In this document: piece after piece, positions 17,765 through 27,957 of the stretch
Layout of the letters: the number at the start of each line of letters is the position of its first letter
Numbering within the stretch: the stretch's first letter is position 1
Origin: Bin55 sp965203735
GTDB taxonomy: Bacteria; Pseudomonadota; Gammaproteobacteria; Pseudomonadales; Azotimanducaceae
Direction of reading: 5' to 3'
Assembly: GCA_965203735.1 (NCBI GenBank)
Contig: OZ241909.1
Coordinates: forward strand, 3,286,001 to 3,350,000
Length of the DNA stretch: 64,000 nucleotides
Program-made: the position numbers and the translations under genes
The notes under the pieces: model-generated
Databases searched by the model: none
Told to the model about the DNA's origin: nothing
What the model saw: only the letters and a program-made list of their open reading frames with translations

Positions 17765-19221
17765 GGCACCACACCTAGCAACGGGAGGATTGCATCGGTC
17801 ATGCCTAGTACATGCTGAGGATATATCCCGACCCAAACCAGACCAACCATGAGCACCACCATCACGCTCATTTCCCGAAATGCGAAGTCTTTCATTTCCG
17901 GCACATCAGGATTGGGCGTTCCCTGAAACGACCTCTGCATAAGAGACAGCCCGTACACCGCCGCAACGACAATGCCAAGTGCGGCCAAGACAGTCAGAAG
18001 TACGTTTTTCTGAAACGCTCCCAGAAGAACTAGAAACTCGCCAATGAAATTTCCTAAACCTGGCATTCCGACTGAAGCTATGACAAAAAACATTGTTACA
18101 GCTCCCATCCGAGGCGCACGTACCCACAGACCTCCCATCTTTGACATCTCTCGTGTGTGCAAGCGCTCCTGCAAAGCACCTGCCATCATGAACAATGCCG
18201 CGGTGGAAAAACCGTGAGCGATCATGGTCACGATCGCTCCTTGAATGCCCAGTTCGTTGAACGAGTAGACTCCAACAAGCACAAAGCCCATGTGTGCGAT
18301 GGAACTGTAGGCCACAAGCCGCTTGAAGTCGGACTGGCTGTAGGCCATGTATCCTCCGTAGAGAATGCTAATGACCCCGAGTCCCATTCCGTAGACCCAA
18401 AACTCTTGCGATGCCTCTGGAAACAGGGTGATTACGAATCGTATGAGACCGTAAGCACCTGTTTTCAGCAAGATTCCCGCCAATATCACAGAACCTGCCG
18501 TTGGAGCTTGAGTGTGCGCGTCGGGCAACCATGTATGCACCGGAACACTTGGAAGCTTGGTGATAAATGCAATGAAGAACCCGAGCATGAGTAGACGCGC
18601 GACCGAACTGTCCAACTCGGTCTCAAGAAGCGTGTCGTAGTCAAACGTAATAACTCCGTGGATGTCGTAGTGGACCCAGACCAACGCTACGATGGCCACT
18701 AACATCAGAAGTCCACTGATTTGGGTGAACAGGAAGAACTTCATGGAGGCATAAGACTTGTCTTCGTGACCCCAAATGGCTATCAGGAAGTACATCGGGA
18801 TGAGCATGACTTCCCAGAAAAAGAAGAACAGGAATAGGTCGAAAGCCGAAAAGACTCCGACAACTCCAGCCATTACCCAAAGGATGTTGAATTGAAAGAA
18901 ACCTTGTCTAGTCTGTGTCTCGGTCCACGAAGACACTACTGCGACCGCCCCGAGCAGCGTCGTGAGACCAATCAGCATCAACGACAGTCCGTCGACTCGG
19001 AGCGTGAGGCTTATCCCAAATCGAGGGATCCATTCATAAGACTGATCAGCATAGATTCCGCCTTCTGACGGGCCGTTTAGCCAAACAAGCACAATCCACA
19101 ATGTGGCTAAAAGAAATGAGACCAACGCCACCCAATTTGGCAGGCTCCTATGGACTCTCTCCGACCCCCATGCGACTAGGCCGGCAGCCAAGAGAAGTCC
19201 GATGAGTTGCGCGACGTTCAC
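17761..19221 (-). CDS. nuoM: NADH-quinone oxidoreductase subunit M
   Basis: 486 residues from a GTG start. It is an antiporter-like proton-pumping membrane subunit, with the conserved FFWEVMLIPMYFLI glutamate helix, the LPDAHTQAPTAGSV loop and FKRLVAYSSIAHMGFV. Length and motifs are normal. It starts two bases after the nuoL stop. Confidence 0.97.
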   Translation of the reverse strand: MNVAQLIGLLLAAGLVAWGSERVHRSLPNWVALVSFLLATLWIVLVWLNGPSEGGIYADQSYEWIPRFGISLTLRVDGLSLMLIGLTTLLGAVAVVSSWTETQTRQGFFQFNILWVMAGVVGVFSAFDLFLFFFFWEVMLIPMYFLIAIWGHEDKSYASMKFFLFTQISGLLMLVAIVALVWVHYDIHGVITFDYDTLLETELDSSVARLLMLGFFIAFITKLPSVPVHTWLPDAHTQAPTAGSVILAGILLKTGAYGLIRFVITLFPEASQEFWVYGMGLGVISILYGGYMAYSQSDFKRLVAYSSIAHMGFVLVGVYSFNELGIQGAIVTMIAHGFSTAALFMMAGALQERLHTREMSKMGGLWVRAPRMGAVTMFFVIASVGMPGLGNFIGEFLVLLGAFQKNVLLTVLAALGIVVAAVYGLSLMQRSFQGTPNPDVPEMKDFAFREMSVMVVLMVGLVWVGIYPQHVLGMTDAILPLLGVVP

Positions 19222-19223
19222 AG

Positions 19224-21068
19224 CTAGATCAATGCCACCACGATAAGCACTAAGAGCAGTCCGCTAAACATGGTGAGGGCGTACCAACGCAATCGACCGT
19301 TTTGAGAAACGGTCAATAGGTTGTGAAAGATGCGCGCCACAAGAGTCGTGAATCTGAATAGATAGTCAACCGCATCGCTTTTGTTGACACGCGCCAACCA
19401 TCGAAAGGGATTCACTATCAGAGTGTCATAGACCTTATCGAAGCCCCAACCAATGAACCAAAATCGACCTACTGCCTTGCCTAGAGCTGAGTCGGAAATC
19501 TTCCTACGGTCGAAGACCTTTGTTGCGAAGAGTAGGTAGCCAACTAAGACTCCCAAGAGCGGAACGCACATGGTGGCGATCGCTACCAATTCCTTCAAGT
19601 GCAGCTCAAAATGCACGCCCTTGTCGCCAAACAGGGACTCCAAAACGGTGAATCCCAACCAACCCCCACCAATTGACAGCGCTGAAAGAACAAGAAGCGG
19701 GAGCCACATGTTGGCTTTGCTCTTGTCATGGGGCTCGGTCTTAGTTTCCCCGAAGAATGTGAGATACATCATTCGCAGGGTGTAGAGCGAAGTCATAAAT
19801 GCGGCTGCCACTGCCACGCCCCAGAAGGTCATGCCCAATGTCTCGGAATGCGCCGCGGTAAGCAGAATTGCGTCTTTGCTGACAAATCCTGACGTGAAAG
19901 GCAAAGCCGCCAGCGCCGCGGAGCCAATGAACATGGACCAGAAGGGAATGGGTAGCTTTCTCCAGAGTCCGCCCATCTTGTACATGTCTTGTTCGTGATG
20001 CAACGCCAAGATCACGGAGCCGCTCGCAAGGAACAAGAGAGCTTTGAAGAAAGCGTGAGTCATCAGGTGAAAAATTGCGGCCGACCACGCACCCACCCCT
20101 AGCGCAAAAAACATATAGCCGATTTGGCTCATGGTTGAGAAAGCCAATACTCGCTTGATGTCGGACTGCACCAAAGCGGTGAACGAGGCAATAAACAAAG
20201 TAACCAGTCCCACGACAGCCACGCACAGGGTTGCCGTCTCCGATAGCAGGTACAAGTCCTGCATTCGAGCGATCAAGTACACGCCTGCAGTGACCATCGT
20301 CGCGGCGTGAATCAATGCCGAAACGGGGGTTGGACCAGCCATAGCGTCCGGCAGCCAAGTCTGCAAGGGCACCTGAGCCGACTTACCAATTGCTCCGCCA
20401 AGCAAAAGCAACGCGATCGCTGTATTCATGACGGATCCATCAGGCCATATATTCCGTGCACCGTCCAAAGACTGCTGGATGTCCAGCGTCCCTACTTCGC
20501 GGAACAGAAGGAAGAGCCCCAAGATGAGGGCTGTATCACCGACTCGAGTAACAACGAAAGCCTTTCGAGCGGCATATCCGTTGGCTGGATCCGTGTGAAA
20601 GAAGCCAATCAACAAGTAACTGCACAGTCCTACGCCTTCCCATCCCAAGAACAACAAGAGAAGGCTGTCGCCTAGTACGAGCAGTAGCATCGCAAACACA
20701 AACAAGTTCATATATGCGAAAAATCTGCTGTATCCCTCCTCTTCCCACATGTAGCCCGTGGCATACAGATGGATGAGAAAACCCACTCCGGTAATGACCC
20801 CGACCATGACCAGCGCCAAGTAGTCGAGATACAGTGAGATAGATACGTTGAAGTCGCCAACTACCATCCAAGTCCAAAGGACCTGCGAATACGACGTCGA
20901 GTCGCTGGTTACAAACTCCCACCCTACTAGAGTTGCGACTATTGCCGAGAGACCTACACTACCCGCACCAATGCATGCTGTTACGACCTTGGGCAATTTG
21001 CCTTCGGTCGCACACAGAATCAGAAATCCCGCCAGCGGAAGAGTTGGAATCAACCAGAGCAGGTTCAT
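19224..21068 (-). CDS. nuoL: NADH-quinone oxidoreductase subunit L
   Basis: 614 residues from the ATG at 21068, overlapping the nuoK stop by one base. It is the distal proton-pumping subunit, with the LPDAMAGPTPVSALIHAATM motif and DIKRVLAFSTMSQIGYMF. The long C-terminal extension with the lateral helix expected of NuoL is present (SDAVDYLFRFTTLVARIFHN and beyond). Length is as usual for bacteria. Confidence 0.97.
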   Translation of the reverse strand: MNLLWLIPTLPLAGFLILCATEGKLPKVVTACIGAGSVGLSAIVATLVGWEFVTSDSTSYSQVLWTWMVVGDFNVSISLYLDYLALVMVGVITGVGFLIHLYATGYMWEEEGYSRFFAYMNLFVFAMLLLVLGDSLLLLFLGWEGVGLCSYLLIGFFHTDPANGYAARKAFVVTRVGDTALILGLFLLFREVGTLDIQQSLDGARNIWPDGSVMNTAIALLLLGGAIGKSAQVPLQTWLPDAMAGPTPVSALIHAATMVTAGVYLIARMQDLYLLSETATLCVAVVGLVTLFIASFTALVQSDIKRVLAFSTMSQIGYMFFALGVGAWSAAIFHLMTHAFFKALLFLASGSVILALHHEQDMYKMGGLWRKLPIPFWSMFIGSAALAALPFTSGFVSKDAILLTAAHSETLGMTFWGVAVAAAFMTSLYTLRMMYLTFFGETKTEPHDKSKANMWLPLLVLSALSIGGGWLGFTVLESLFGDKGVHFELHLKELVAIATMCVPLLGVLVGYLLFATKVFDRRKISDSALGKAVGRFWFIGWGFDKVYDTLIVNPFRWLARVNKSDAVDYLFRFTTLVARIFHNLLTVSQNGRLRWYALTMFSGLLLVLIVVALI

Positions 21069-21388
21069 CAACCGGTCATCTCGCTTGCGGCATCAATGTC
21101 TAGCGTCTTGAACCGACGCGATAGTTGGATGACCAAACCCAGTGCCACGGCGACTTCAGCTGCGGCCAGAGCAAGTATGAACATGAACATCACTTGACCA
21201 TCTGCTTGACCGTGAAATGCTCCTGCGGCGATAAACACAACCGCGGCAGCATTCATCATTAGCTCAAGCGAGAGCAGAATGAAAATCACGTTGCGACGGA
21301 TAAGAATGCCAACCACTCCGATAAGGAATAGAGTGGTCGCAAACCAAATTACGTGTTCGAGAGGAATGCCACCAGCTGCATCCATCAT
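21068..21388 (-). CDS. nuoK: NADH-quinone oxidoreductase subunit K
   Basis: 106 residues with three membrane helices. The conserved membrane glutamates are in LLSLELMMNAA and AAAEVAVALGL. It forms part of the proton channel next to NuoJ and NuoA. The ATG overlaps the nuoJ stop. Two adjacent ATG codons could serve as start (21388 or 21385). Confidence 0.96.
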   Translation of the reverse strand: MMDAAGGIPLEHVIWFATTLFLIGVVGILIRRNVIFILLSLELMMNAAAVVFIAAGAFHGQADGQVMFMFILALAAAEVAVALGLVIQLSRRFKTLDIDAASEMTG

Positions 21389-21900
21389 CTTTCTCTTCTC
21401 TCGTCCAGGTAACGACGACCTAGGTGATACGCGCCGACCAAACCAGCCAGCAACAAGACTCCAGCCAATTCGACCGCAAGAACATAGGGCCCAACCAATG
21501 CAGCGCCTACTCGACGAGGTCCGATCATCTCACCATCGATCACTGCTTGATTCTCCGCACCAATCAAGGCTAGCCCCAGAATGACAAACAGCGCTCCCGC
21601 AAGAATCGAGGGTATGACCCAAATTCCAGGCAGCAGCCACTGACGCTCTCGTTCAACGGACCTGCGACCCAAGTTCAACATCATCACGACGAAGAGGAAC
21701 AAAACCACAATTGCTCCTGCATAGATGACAATCTGAAGTGCTGCTGCGAAAGGCGCGCCGAGCAAGAAGAAAATCACCGCCAAAGACAAGAGCGTGATTA
21801 CGAGGTAGATCAAGGCGTGCGAAGCATTCAAGCGTGTTATGGCCATGATCGCGGAAGCGATAGCAATTCCACAGGACGCTAGAAACAGCAAGTAAAGCAC
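21385..21900 (-). CDS. nuoJ: NADH-quinone oxidoreductase subunit J
   Basis: 171 residues with five membrane helices. The conserved IYAGAIVVLFLFVVMML helix contains the pi-bulge region of the family. It lies between nuoI (21-base gap) and nuoK (overlap), the canonical order. Confidence 0.95.
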   Translation of the reverse strand: MLYLLFLASCGIAIASAIMAITRLNASHALIYLVITLLSLAVIFFLLGAPFAAALQIVIYAGAIVVLFLFVVMMLNLGRRSVERERQWLLPGIWVIPSILAGALFVILGLALIGAENQAVIDGEMIGPRRVGAALVGPYVLAVELAGVLLLAGLVGAYHLGRRYLDERRER

Positions 21901-21921
21901 TATCGGGAATCCTTCACAGAC

Positions 21922-22440
21922 CTACGGCAACAAGCTACGGACATCGGTTGGTTCGCGTTCCTTTTCAGCTTCACCTTTGTCTTTTCCTTCGATTGTCTTG
22001 CCTGCGACATTCCAGAAGCTGTAATCGGGGTACTTGCCGGTTCCACTAATTAGCAGGTGCTCTTTTTCGTAAACCATGTTGTTGCGATCAAACTCACAGA
22101 GTTCGAAGTCGGGCGTCAGCTGTATCGCATAGGTTGGACACGCCTCCTCGCACATCCCACACATGATGCAACGTGAGAAATTTATGCGGAAGAACTCCGG
22201 ATACCATCGACCGTCTTCTTCCTTCTCGGTTTTCTGCAAGGCAATACAGTCAACGGGGCAAGCAACCGCACAAAGATTGCACGCCACGCATCTTTCCTCT
22301 CCATCCGGATCCCTCGTCAAGACGATTCGTCCACGATAGCGTGGAGCTTGATATGGCATTTCTTCGGGATACTTGACGGTTTCATTGCGCCTGAACAAGT
22401 GAATCATCACAGTCCATAGCGTCTTAATCTGGCTAATCAT
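21922..22440 (-). CDS. nuoI: NADH-quinone oxidoreductase subunit I
   Basis: 172 residues. Two 4Fe-4S ferredoxin motifs are complete: ERCVACNLCAVACPVDC and SRCIMCGMCEEACPTY, the ligands of clusters N6a and N6b that pass electrons from NuoG to NuoB. The N-terminal amphipathic helix attaches it to the membrane arm. Normal length. Confidence 0.97.
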   Translation of the reverse strand: MISQIKTLWTVMIHLFRRNETVKYPEEMPYQAPRYRGRIVLTRDPDGEERCVACNLCAVACPVDCIALQKTEKEEDGRWYPEFFRINFSRCIMCGMCEEACPTYAIQLTPDFELCEFDRNNMVYEKEHLLISGTGKYPDYSFWNVAGKTIEGKDKGEAEKEREPTDVRSLLP

Positions 22441-22449
22441 CCAATCACC

Positions 22450-23409
22450 CTACGTCGCCATCCAAAGAACGACTGCACCGGTTACCAATATGTTGAGAAG
22501 CGAGAGCGGAAGGAGAATCTTCCAACCCAAAGACATCAGTTGATCGTAGCGAGGACGCGGAATTGCGGCACGCACCAGTATGAAGAAGTTGATCACTACC
22601 ACTACCTTGATACCGAACCATACAAAACCGGGCAAGAAACCTGGCCCAAGCCAGCCGCCAAAAAACAAGAGGACGATCAGTGCGGAGACCAAAATTAATG
22701 CCAAGTACTCACCAGCCATGATGAGCCCGAACTTCATACCGGAGTACTCGGTGTGAAATCCAGCAGTTAGCTCGTGCTCAGCTTCCGGCAAGTCGAACGG
22801 TAGCCGATGAGTCTCTGCAAGACCTGCGATCACGAAAATCACGAGTCCGACACACTGGGGAATGCAGAACCACATATCTTCCTGTGCCGCTACAACTTCC
22901 CTTAGGCTAAAGGATCCCGTCAGCATGACCACGCCCAAGAGCGACAGTCCCATGAACACCTCGTAGGTGACCATTTGGGCAGCCGCCCGCAATCCACCAA
23001 GAAGGGCGTACTTGTTGTTGCTGGCTAGTCCACCCAGCAACACGCCGTAGACGGCGAGGGACGACATCGCAAGAAACCACAAGAGAGCAATGTTTGTGTC
23101 GGCGATGAACAGGTGCGCATCAAGGGGTATCACAACAAAGGCCATGAGCATTGCACCAGCCACGACAATTGGAGCTAGTACGAAAAGGACTCTGTCGCCA
23201 AAAGGCGGAATCCAATCGTCCTTCGTTAAGAGTTTGATTGCGTCCGCCAAGGCCTGCAATACACCGAACCACCCCACTCGATTGGGCCCGAGGCGATCCT
23301 GAAGCCACCCAAGGACGCGACGTTCCCACCAAACCAGGAACAAAGCGCCGACAAGTGCCCCCACGGCCACAGGGACAATGAGGACGTAAGACCAATTGAG
23401 ATCAAACAA
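22450..23409 (-). CDS. nuoH: NADH-quinone oxidoreductase subunit H
   Basis: 319 residues with eight membrane helices. It contains the family hallmark AETHRLPFDLPEAEHELTAG and the WWERRVLGWLQDRLGPNRVG loop that lines the quinone chamber. It couples quinone reduction to the proton-pumping arm. The gene lies between nuoG and nuoI as usual. Confidence 0.97.
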   Translation of the reverse strand: MFDLNWSYVLIVPVAVGALVGALFLVWWERRVLGWLQDRLGPNRVGWFGVLQALADAIKLLTKDDWIPPFGDRVLFVLAPIVVAGAMLMAFVVIPLDAHLFIADTNIALLWFLAMSSLAVYGVLLGGLASNNKYALLGGLRAAAQMVTYEVFMGLSLLGVVMLTGSFSLREVVAAQEDMWFCIPQCVGLVIFVIAGLAETHRLPFDLPEAEHELTAGFHTEYSGMKFGLIMAGEYLALILVSALIVLLFFGGWLGPGFLPGFVWFGIKVVVVINFFILVRAAIPRPRYDQLMSLGWKILLPLSLLNILVTGAVVLWMAT

Positions 23410-23414
23410 CGTAA

Positions 23415-26135
23415 TCAGCCCTTCGCGATCACGTCGGAATCGTCGCTGCGGGCGACGTAGTCTGGGTCCCGCGTTACTTCTACCCTTGACGCAAGAGACT
23501 CAGAGCCTCTTACGAGTCCGCGCGGAATTCCGATCAATCCAGGCCTCATTCGGGAATCGATTCGCACTTCTAGACTCTCTTCCAATCCCTCCACGCTTAC
23601 ACCCATGCCCGATTGAAAAGCGAGCTCGTCGGCATCCTGCTTGCTGAACACTGCATAGGGAGCTGACATTCGCTTTCGTATTGGCCATGAGAGGTTCGAC
23701 AACTCGTCCGAACCAAACACGTCGTTCAAGGGCACTACCTCAAGACCACTTCCTGAGTTTTCCCCTTCAGATGACGAATCTGATTGTTCCTTCGCAGAAC
23801 CGTTAGTTACAGGGTCAGTAGACACGTCAAGCAACCTCACACCGGGGTCTCCACCTGCAAGCTCGCCACCAACCTCCTGCTGAAACTTGAACACGGATTG
23901 GTTTGAATTCCATCCTGGAGACCAAGCGTATGGGATAACCGCACCATCTTGATCAGGCGAGACTTGGCCCTCCATGGAATAAGAAAACGGAGTTTCCGAA
24001 TCGACAGTGGACTTCGGCTCGTGGATGTTGTCATTTGCAAGCATCGCTGTACGTCCGCTGTAGCGATGGGTTTGGCGAGGAATTCTCGACCCACCTGTCA
24101 AGCGAAAATCGGCACTTGGTGCAACATTGCGAAGTTCCTCGAAGGTCGAATCTGCGCAGTTGCTAGCAAGAGCCTCAAAAGACTCCCAAGCCGCCTCGTC
24201 TCGGCCACTCACAGTCGCAAGCTGACTGAGCCACTTCCATGAAGGCTGTATTTCTTCCAAAGGTTCAAAAACTTGAAAGAACCTTTGCGCTCGGGTCTCA
24301 TAATTGACGAAGGTCCCTGTTTGTTCCGCATAGGTCGCAGCGGGAAACGCAAATCTCGACTTGCCAATCGTCGGATTCTCAATGCTGTCTAGCGAGATGC
24401 ATTTGCCATTTTCTAGGGCCTTATCTACGACTTCTGAGTTGCCTCTTCGATAGAGGTCATTCTCAAGCAGAATGGCTGTTGTTCCCGAGGACATTCGTTC
24501 GAGTGCTTGGGTCATCGACAATCCTCCACCGAGCAATGCGACTCCCATAGTGTTGGCTTCTCTCGGAACCATAATGAGATGACTGTCTTTACCACCACGA
24601 TTCAGTGACTGCGCAATACGTACAGCTGATCGAAATAGTGCGACGCTTCCTAGTGAGCAACCCGCAATCACCAAAGGACGCTCGGCTGAACTTAGTGCTT
24701 TTGCGACGGAAGCAGCAAATCCACTCGCTGTCTCTTGGTTCTCGAGTGCTCGCTCAATCGATCTTCCAATTTCTACGAGGGCGCTGACGGACCCACTCGC
24801 AACTTCGGTCGCGATTTCGTCCAATCGCGTGGACGCAGGAGTTGCGATAAACAAGGGATTCCTGGAGTGCTGCGCATGACCGCGCACACCAGCGTCCTGC
24901 CATGTAGGAATCGCAGCTCCGGCAGCCAACTCAAACGACACAAGCCTGGAAGCTTGTCGAACAGCCAGCGCTATTCGAGGAGCAGAATTGGGTATGTCCT
25001 CACCCAGTACGAACACGGCATCTGCTTGCTCCACCTGATCAAGCGAAGGTACCGAAAATCCACCGTCGCGCATGACTTCGATGGATGTGTTCACTAGCTC
25101 GATTTCAGAGTCATGAATTCCAACACAGAAATTCTCGGACCCCACAAGCTCACGCAACGCAAAATTCGACTCTAGACTCGCTCGAGGAGATCCAATTCCA
25201 ATGGTGTTGCTGTCAATCGCCTTTGCTGCTTCTTCAACAACCTTTTTTGAGTCTCCATATTCGAACACCCCGTCTTCACCCATCAGAGCTGCATTCCGTA
25301 TACGGTCATCGCGATTAACAAAATGCGATCCGAACCGTCCACGATCACAGATGAAGTAACGATTGAGTTGTCCGTGGTAGCGGTTAGTTAGCCGTTTGAG
25401 CTTTCCGTATCGCTCAGAGGCGAAAGTGTTACAACCGACCGAACATCCCGGACAGATGGAGGGTGCGCTTTGCAGGTCCCACTTTCTTGTGTAGTGGCTG
25501 GCGAAAGGTTTGTCGGTAAAGACACCTGTCGGACACACTTCAACCAAGTTTCCGGCAAACTCACTCTCCAAAGTACCATCGTCGTATCGACCAAAAAACA
25601 TCCGATCCCGCGACCCGAATGCGCCAAGGTCCTTGCCGCCTGCATACTCACCATAGAAACGTACACACCGGTAACACGTGATGCAGCGGTTCATTTCGTG
25701 TCCGATAAACGGACCTAAGTCTTGGTTGCGCCATGTTCGTTTGCTGCCCCGATACCTACGAACAGAATGCCCAGTCATGACTGTCATGTCTTGAAGATGA
25801 CACTCTCCTCCCTCCTCGCAAACGGGACAGTCATGCGGGTGATTCTCCATTAGCCACTCGATGACAAGAGTTCGAAAGTCCGCGGCATGCTGGGCGTCAA
25901 TCGATATACGCATGCCATCGCTCACGTTGGTCATGCAAGCCATCTGCAATCGACCGCGTTCATCTTCGGGGTTCATGTACTGGATTACGGCGCACTGTCT
26001 GCACGCACCTACGGAACCTAGAGACGGGTGCCAGCAAAAGTAGGGTAAGTCCAGACGTTCAGATAAAACGGCGTGAAGAAGATTCGTACCTTCCTCCGCG
26101 TGATACTCGATGCCGTCTATGGTGATGGTTGCCAT
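23415..26135 (-). CDS. nuoG: NADH-quinone oxidoreductase subunit G
   Basis: 906 residues from the ATG at 26135. N-terminal ferredoxin domain: CWHPSLGSVGACRQC (2Fe-2S), the His-ligand HDCPVCEEGGEC and CITCYRCVRF. A molybdopterin-oxidoreductase-like domain starts at SICPGCSVGCN (about 228), which keeps the cysteines for the extra N7-type cluster found in enterobacterial-type NuoG. The length matches the gammaproteobacterial form. The C-terminal third is less conserved and acidic/serine-rich around 755-790. Confidence 0.96.
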   Translation of the reverse strand: MATITIDGIEYHAEEGTNLLHAVLSERLDLPYFCWHPSLGSVGACRQCAVIQYMNPEDERGRLQMACMTNVSDGMRISIDAQHAADFRTLVIEWLMENHPHDCPVCEEGGECHLQDMTVMTGHSVRRYRGSKRTWRNQDLGPFIGHEMNRCITCYRCVRFYGEYAGGKDLGAFGSRDRMFFGRYDDGTLESEFAGNLVEVCPTGVFTDKPFASHYTRKWDLQSAPSICPGCSVGCNTFASERYGKLKRLTNRYHGQLNRYFICDRGRFGSHFVNRDDRIRNAALMGEDGVFEYGDSKKVVEEAAKAIDSNTIGIGSPRASLESNFALRELVGSENFCVGIHDSEIELVNTSIEVMRDGGFSVPSLDQVEQADAVFVLGEDIPNSAPRIALAVRQASRLVSFELAAGAAIPTWQDAGVRGHAQHSRNPLFIATPASTRLDEIATEVASGSVSALVEIGRSIERALENQETASGFAASVAKALSSAERPLVIAGCSLGSVALFRSAVRIAQSLNRGGKDSHLIMVPREANTMGVALLGGGLSMTQALERMSSGTTAILLENDLYRRGNSEVVDKALENGKCISLDSIENPTIGKSRFAFPAATYAEQTGTFVNYETRAQRFFQVFEPLEEIQPSWKWLSQLATVSGRDEAAWESFEALASNCADSTFEELRNVAPSADFRLTGGSRIPRQTHRYSGRTAMLANDNIHEPKSTVDSETPFSYSMEGQVSPDQDGAVIPYAWSPGWNSNQSVFKFQQEVGGELAGGDPGVRLLDVSTDPVTNGSAKEQSDSSSEGENSGSGLEVVPLNDVFGSDELSNLSWPIRKRMSAPYAVFSKQDADELAFQSGMGVSVEGLEESLEVRIDSRMRPGLIGIPRGLVRGSESLASRVEVTRDPDYVARSDDSDVIAKG

Positions 26136-26149
26136 CAAATGATCATCCG

Positions 26150-27469
26150 CTAGTCACTATTTGCTCTTGAGTCCGCTCGAGACTTATACGGACACTTGCC
26201 TTGTTTAATGTGCTGTTCAAAGTCCTCCCGAAAATACTTCAGAGCCGATTGCAACGGCTCCATCGCACCGGGAGCATGCAGGCAAAATGTGTTGCTAGGA
26301 CCTCCTATATAGGCTGCATGTTGATCGAGAATTTCAAGATCGCCCGGCTGTCCTTTTCCATTTTCAATGTCCGTCAACAAAGACTCCACCCACGGAATTC
26401 CTTCTCGACACGGGGTGCAGAATCCGCATGACTCCTGAGCAAAGAAGTGCTCCAAATTTCGACACATATCGACAGGGCAAATCGAGTCGTCCATCAAGAT
26501 CATCGTACCGGTGCCCATCCTACTTCCCGCGGACTGAATCGTTGCGTAGTCCATCGCAAGATCAAAGTGCTCTTCGACAAGAAAGTCAGTCGATGCCCCA
26601 CCCGGAAGCAATCCTCGGAGCTTATAGCCGTCACGCATCCCTTCGGCATGTACATCAACGATTTCACGAATCGTTGTGCCCATGGGTAACTCCCAAAGTC
26701 CGGGTTTGTTCACTCGACCTGATACTCCGTACAACTTCGTTCCTGCGTCCTCAGTTAAACCAAGATCCTGATACCAATGCGCACCATTTCGGAGGATTGC
26801 TGGAACGTTGCAGAACGTCTCTACGTTGTTCACGATCGTCGGCCTTCCCCAGGCACCGCTTGCAGGGGGAAAAGGAGGCTTCGACCGGGGTTGAGCTCGT
26901 TTGCCTTCCAGAGCGTTCAACAACGCGGTTTCTTCTCCGCATATGTAGCGTCCTCCCGACAAGTGAACTCGCAGGTCGAGATTGAAATCTGTGCCGAGGA
27001 TAGAAGTGCCGAGATACCCTTTATCCGTAGCCTCTCCAATGGCTTTCATTAGTTGGTCATACGGTTGGTGGTATTCACCGCGCAGGAATATGTAGGCGAT
27101 TTCGGCCTGAATCGCAAACGCGCCAATGATCATTCCCTCAATGAGAATGTGAGGGTTGTACTCCATCAAATAGCGATCTTTGAATGTCCCTGGTTCCATT
27201 TCATCGGCATTGCAAACCAAATACTTGGGTCCTGGGGTTGGGGGTTCACCCTTTGCGAAATTCCACTTGTTTCCAGTGGGAAATCCTGCTCCGCCCCGAC
27301 CTTTGAGACCCGCATCCTTTACAAGGTCAATCACTTCATCCGGCGACATCTGTGTAAGTGCACTGCGTGCTCCGGAATAGCCACTACCAGACTCGTAGTC
27401 CGCGATGGCGACACGATCACCCACCTCCTCGACGCGTCCTATCAATGGCTTGGTGTCAAGGAGCGACAC
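26150..27469 (-). CDS. nuoF: NADH-quinone oxidoreductase subunit F
   Basis: 439 residues from a GTG start overlapping the nuoE stop. It carries the NADH and FMN sites (GRGGAGFPTGNKW near 59-71, and GEETALLNALEGKR) and the N3 cluster ligands (ESCGFCTPCREG plus a later Cys in NTFCLHAPGA). It is the electron entry subunit of complex I. Confidence 0.97.
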   Translation of the reverse strand: MSLLDTKPLIGRVEEVGDRVAIADYESGSGYSGARSALTQMSPDEVIDLVKDAGLKGRGGAGFPTGNKWNFAKGEPPTPGPKYLVCNADEMEPGTFKDRYLMEYNPHILIEGMIIGAFAIQAEIAYIFLRGEYHQPYDQLMKAIGEATDKGYLGTSILGTDFNLDLRVHLSGGRYICGEETALLNALEGKRAQPRSKPPFPPASGAWGRPTIVNNVETFCNVPAILRNGAHWYQDLGLTEDAGTKLYGVSGRVNKPGLWELPMGTTIREIVDVHAEGMRDGYKLRGLLPGGASTDFLVEEHFDLAMDYATIQSAGSRMGTGTMILMDDSICPVDMCRNLEHFFAQESCGFCTPCREGIPWVESLLTDIENGKGQPGDLEILDQHAAYIGGPSNTFCLHAPGAMEPLQSALKYFREDFEQHIKQGKCPYKSRADSRANSD

Positions 27470-27957
27470 TACTCGTACCCCGCGAAGACATCTTGAAGCG
27501 AGGAGGCGTCGACCGGACCAATGAGATCCTTGTCGATCATGATGGTCGGAGCCCTGTCACATGCGCCCAAACAGACAATGGGCAGTAGAGTGAATCGTCC
27601 ATCTTCCGTGGTCTCACCAAACTTTATGCCAAGCGTGTCCTGAACCTGTGTTGCCAATTGATCCGCACCCATGACATAGCACGAGACGCTGTCGCACACC
27701 ATTACGACGTGCCGACCAACAGGCTGTCTAAAAATTAGGTTGTAGAAGGTGGCAATGCTGTCAAGCTCAGCTGACGACATCTCCAATAACTGAGCAAGCG
27801 CGTAGAGGCTCTCGTCCGATACCCAACCACGATGCCTCTGAACAATCATCAGTGCATCGATGGCGGCGGACTCTCGGTCGGGCAAGTGGGAAATCTCTTC
27901 TTCGATCTCAGCGATCTCATCAGCGCTAAGTGCCGATACCAACTCCTTCTCACTCAT
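27469..27957 (-). CDS. nuoE: NADH-quinone oxidoreductase subunit E
   Basis: 162 residues with a thioredoxin-like fold and a 2Fe-2S cluster (N1a): ligands in VCDSVSCYVMG and CLGACDRAP. It works with NuoF in the NADH dehydrogenase module. The stop overlaps the nuoF start. Confidence 0.96.
   Translation of the reverse strand: MSEKELVSALSADEIAEIEEEISHLPDRESAAIDALMIVQRHRGWVSDESLYALAQLLEMSSAELDSIATFYNLIFRQPVGRHVVMVCDSVSCYVMGADQLATQVQDTLGIKFGETTEDGRFTLLPIVCLGACDRAPTIMIDKDLIGPVDASSLQDVFAGYE

Noticed and set aside
17765..17836. Longer nuoN with 24 extra N-terminal codons
   Set aside because: The extension lies inside nuoM and encodes no membrane-type sequence; ATG 17764 with ATGA overlap is the normal start.
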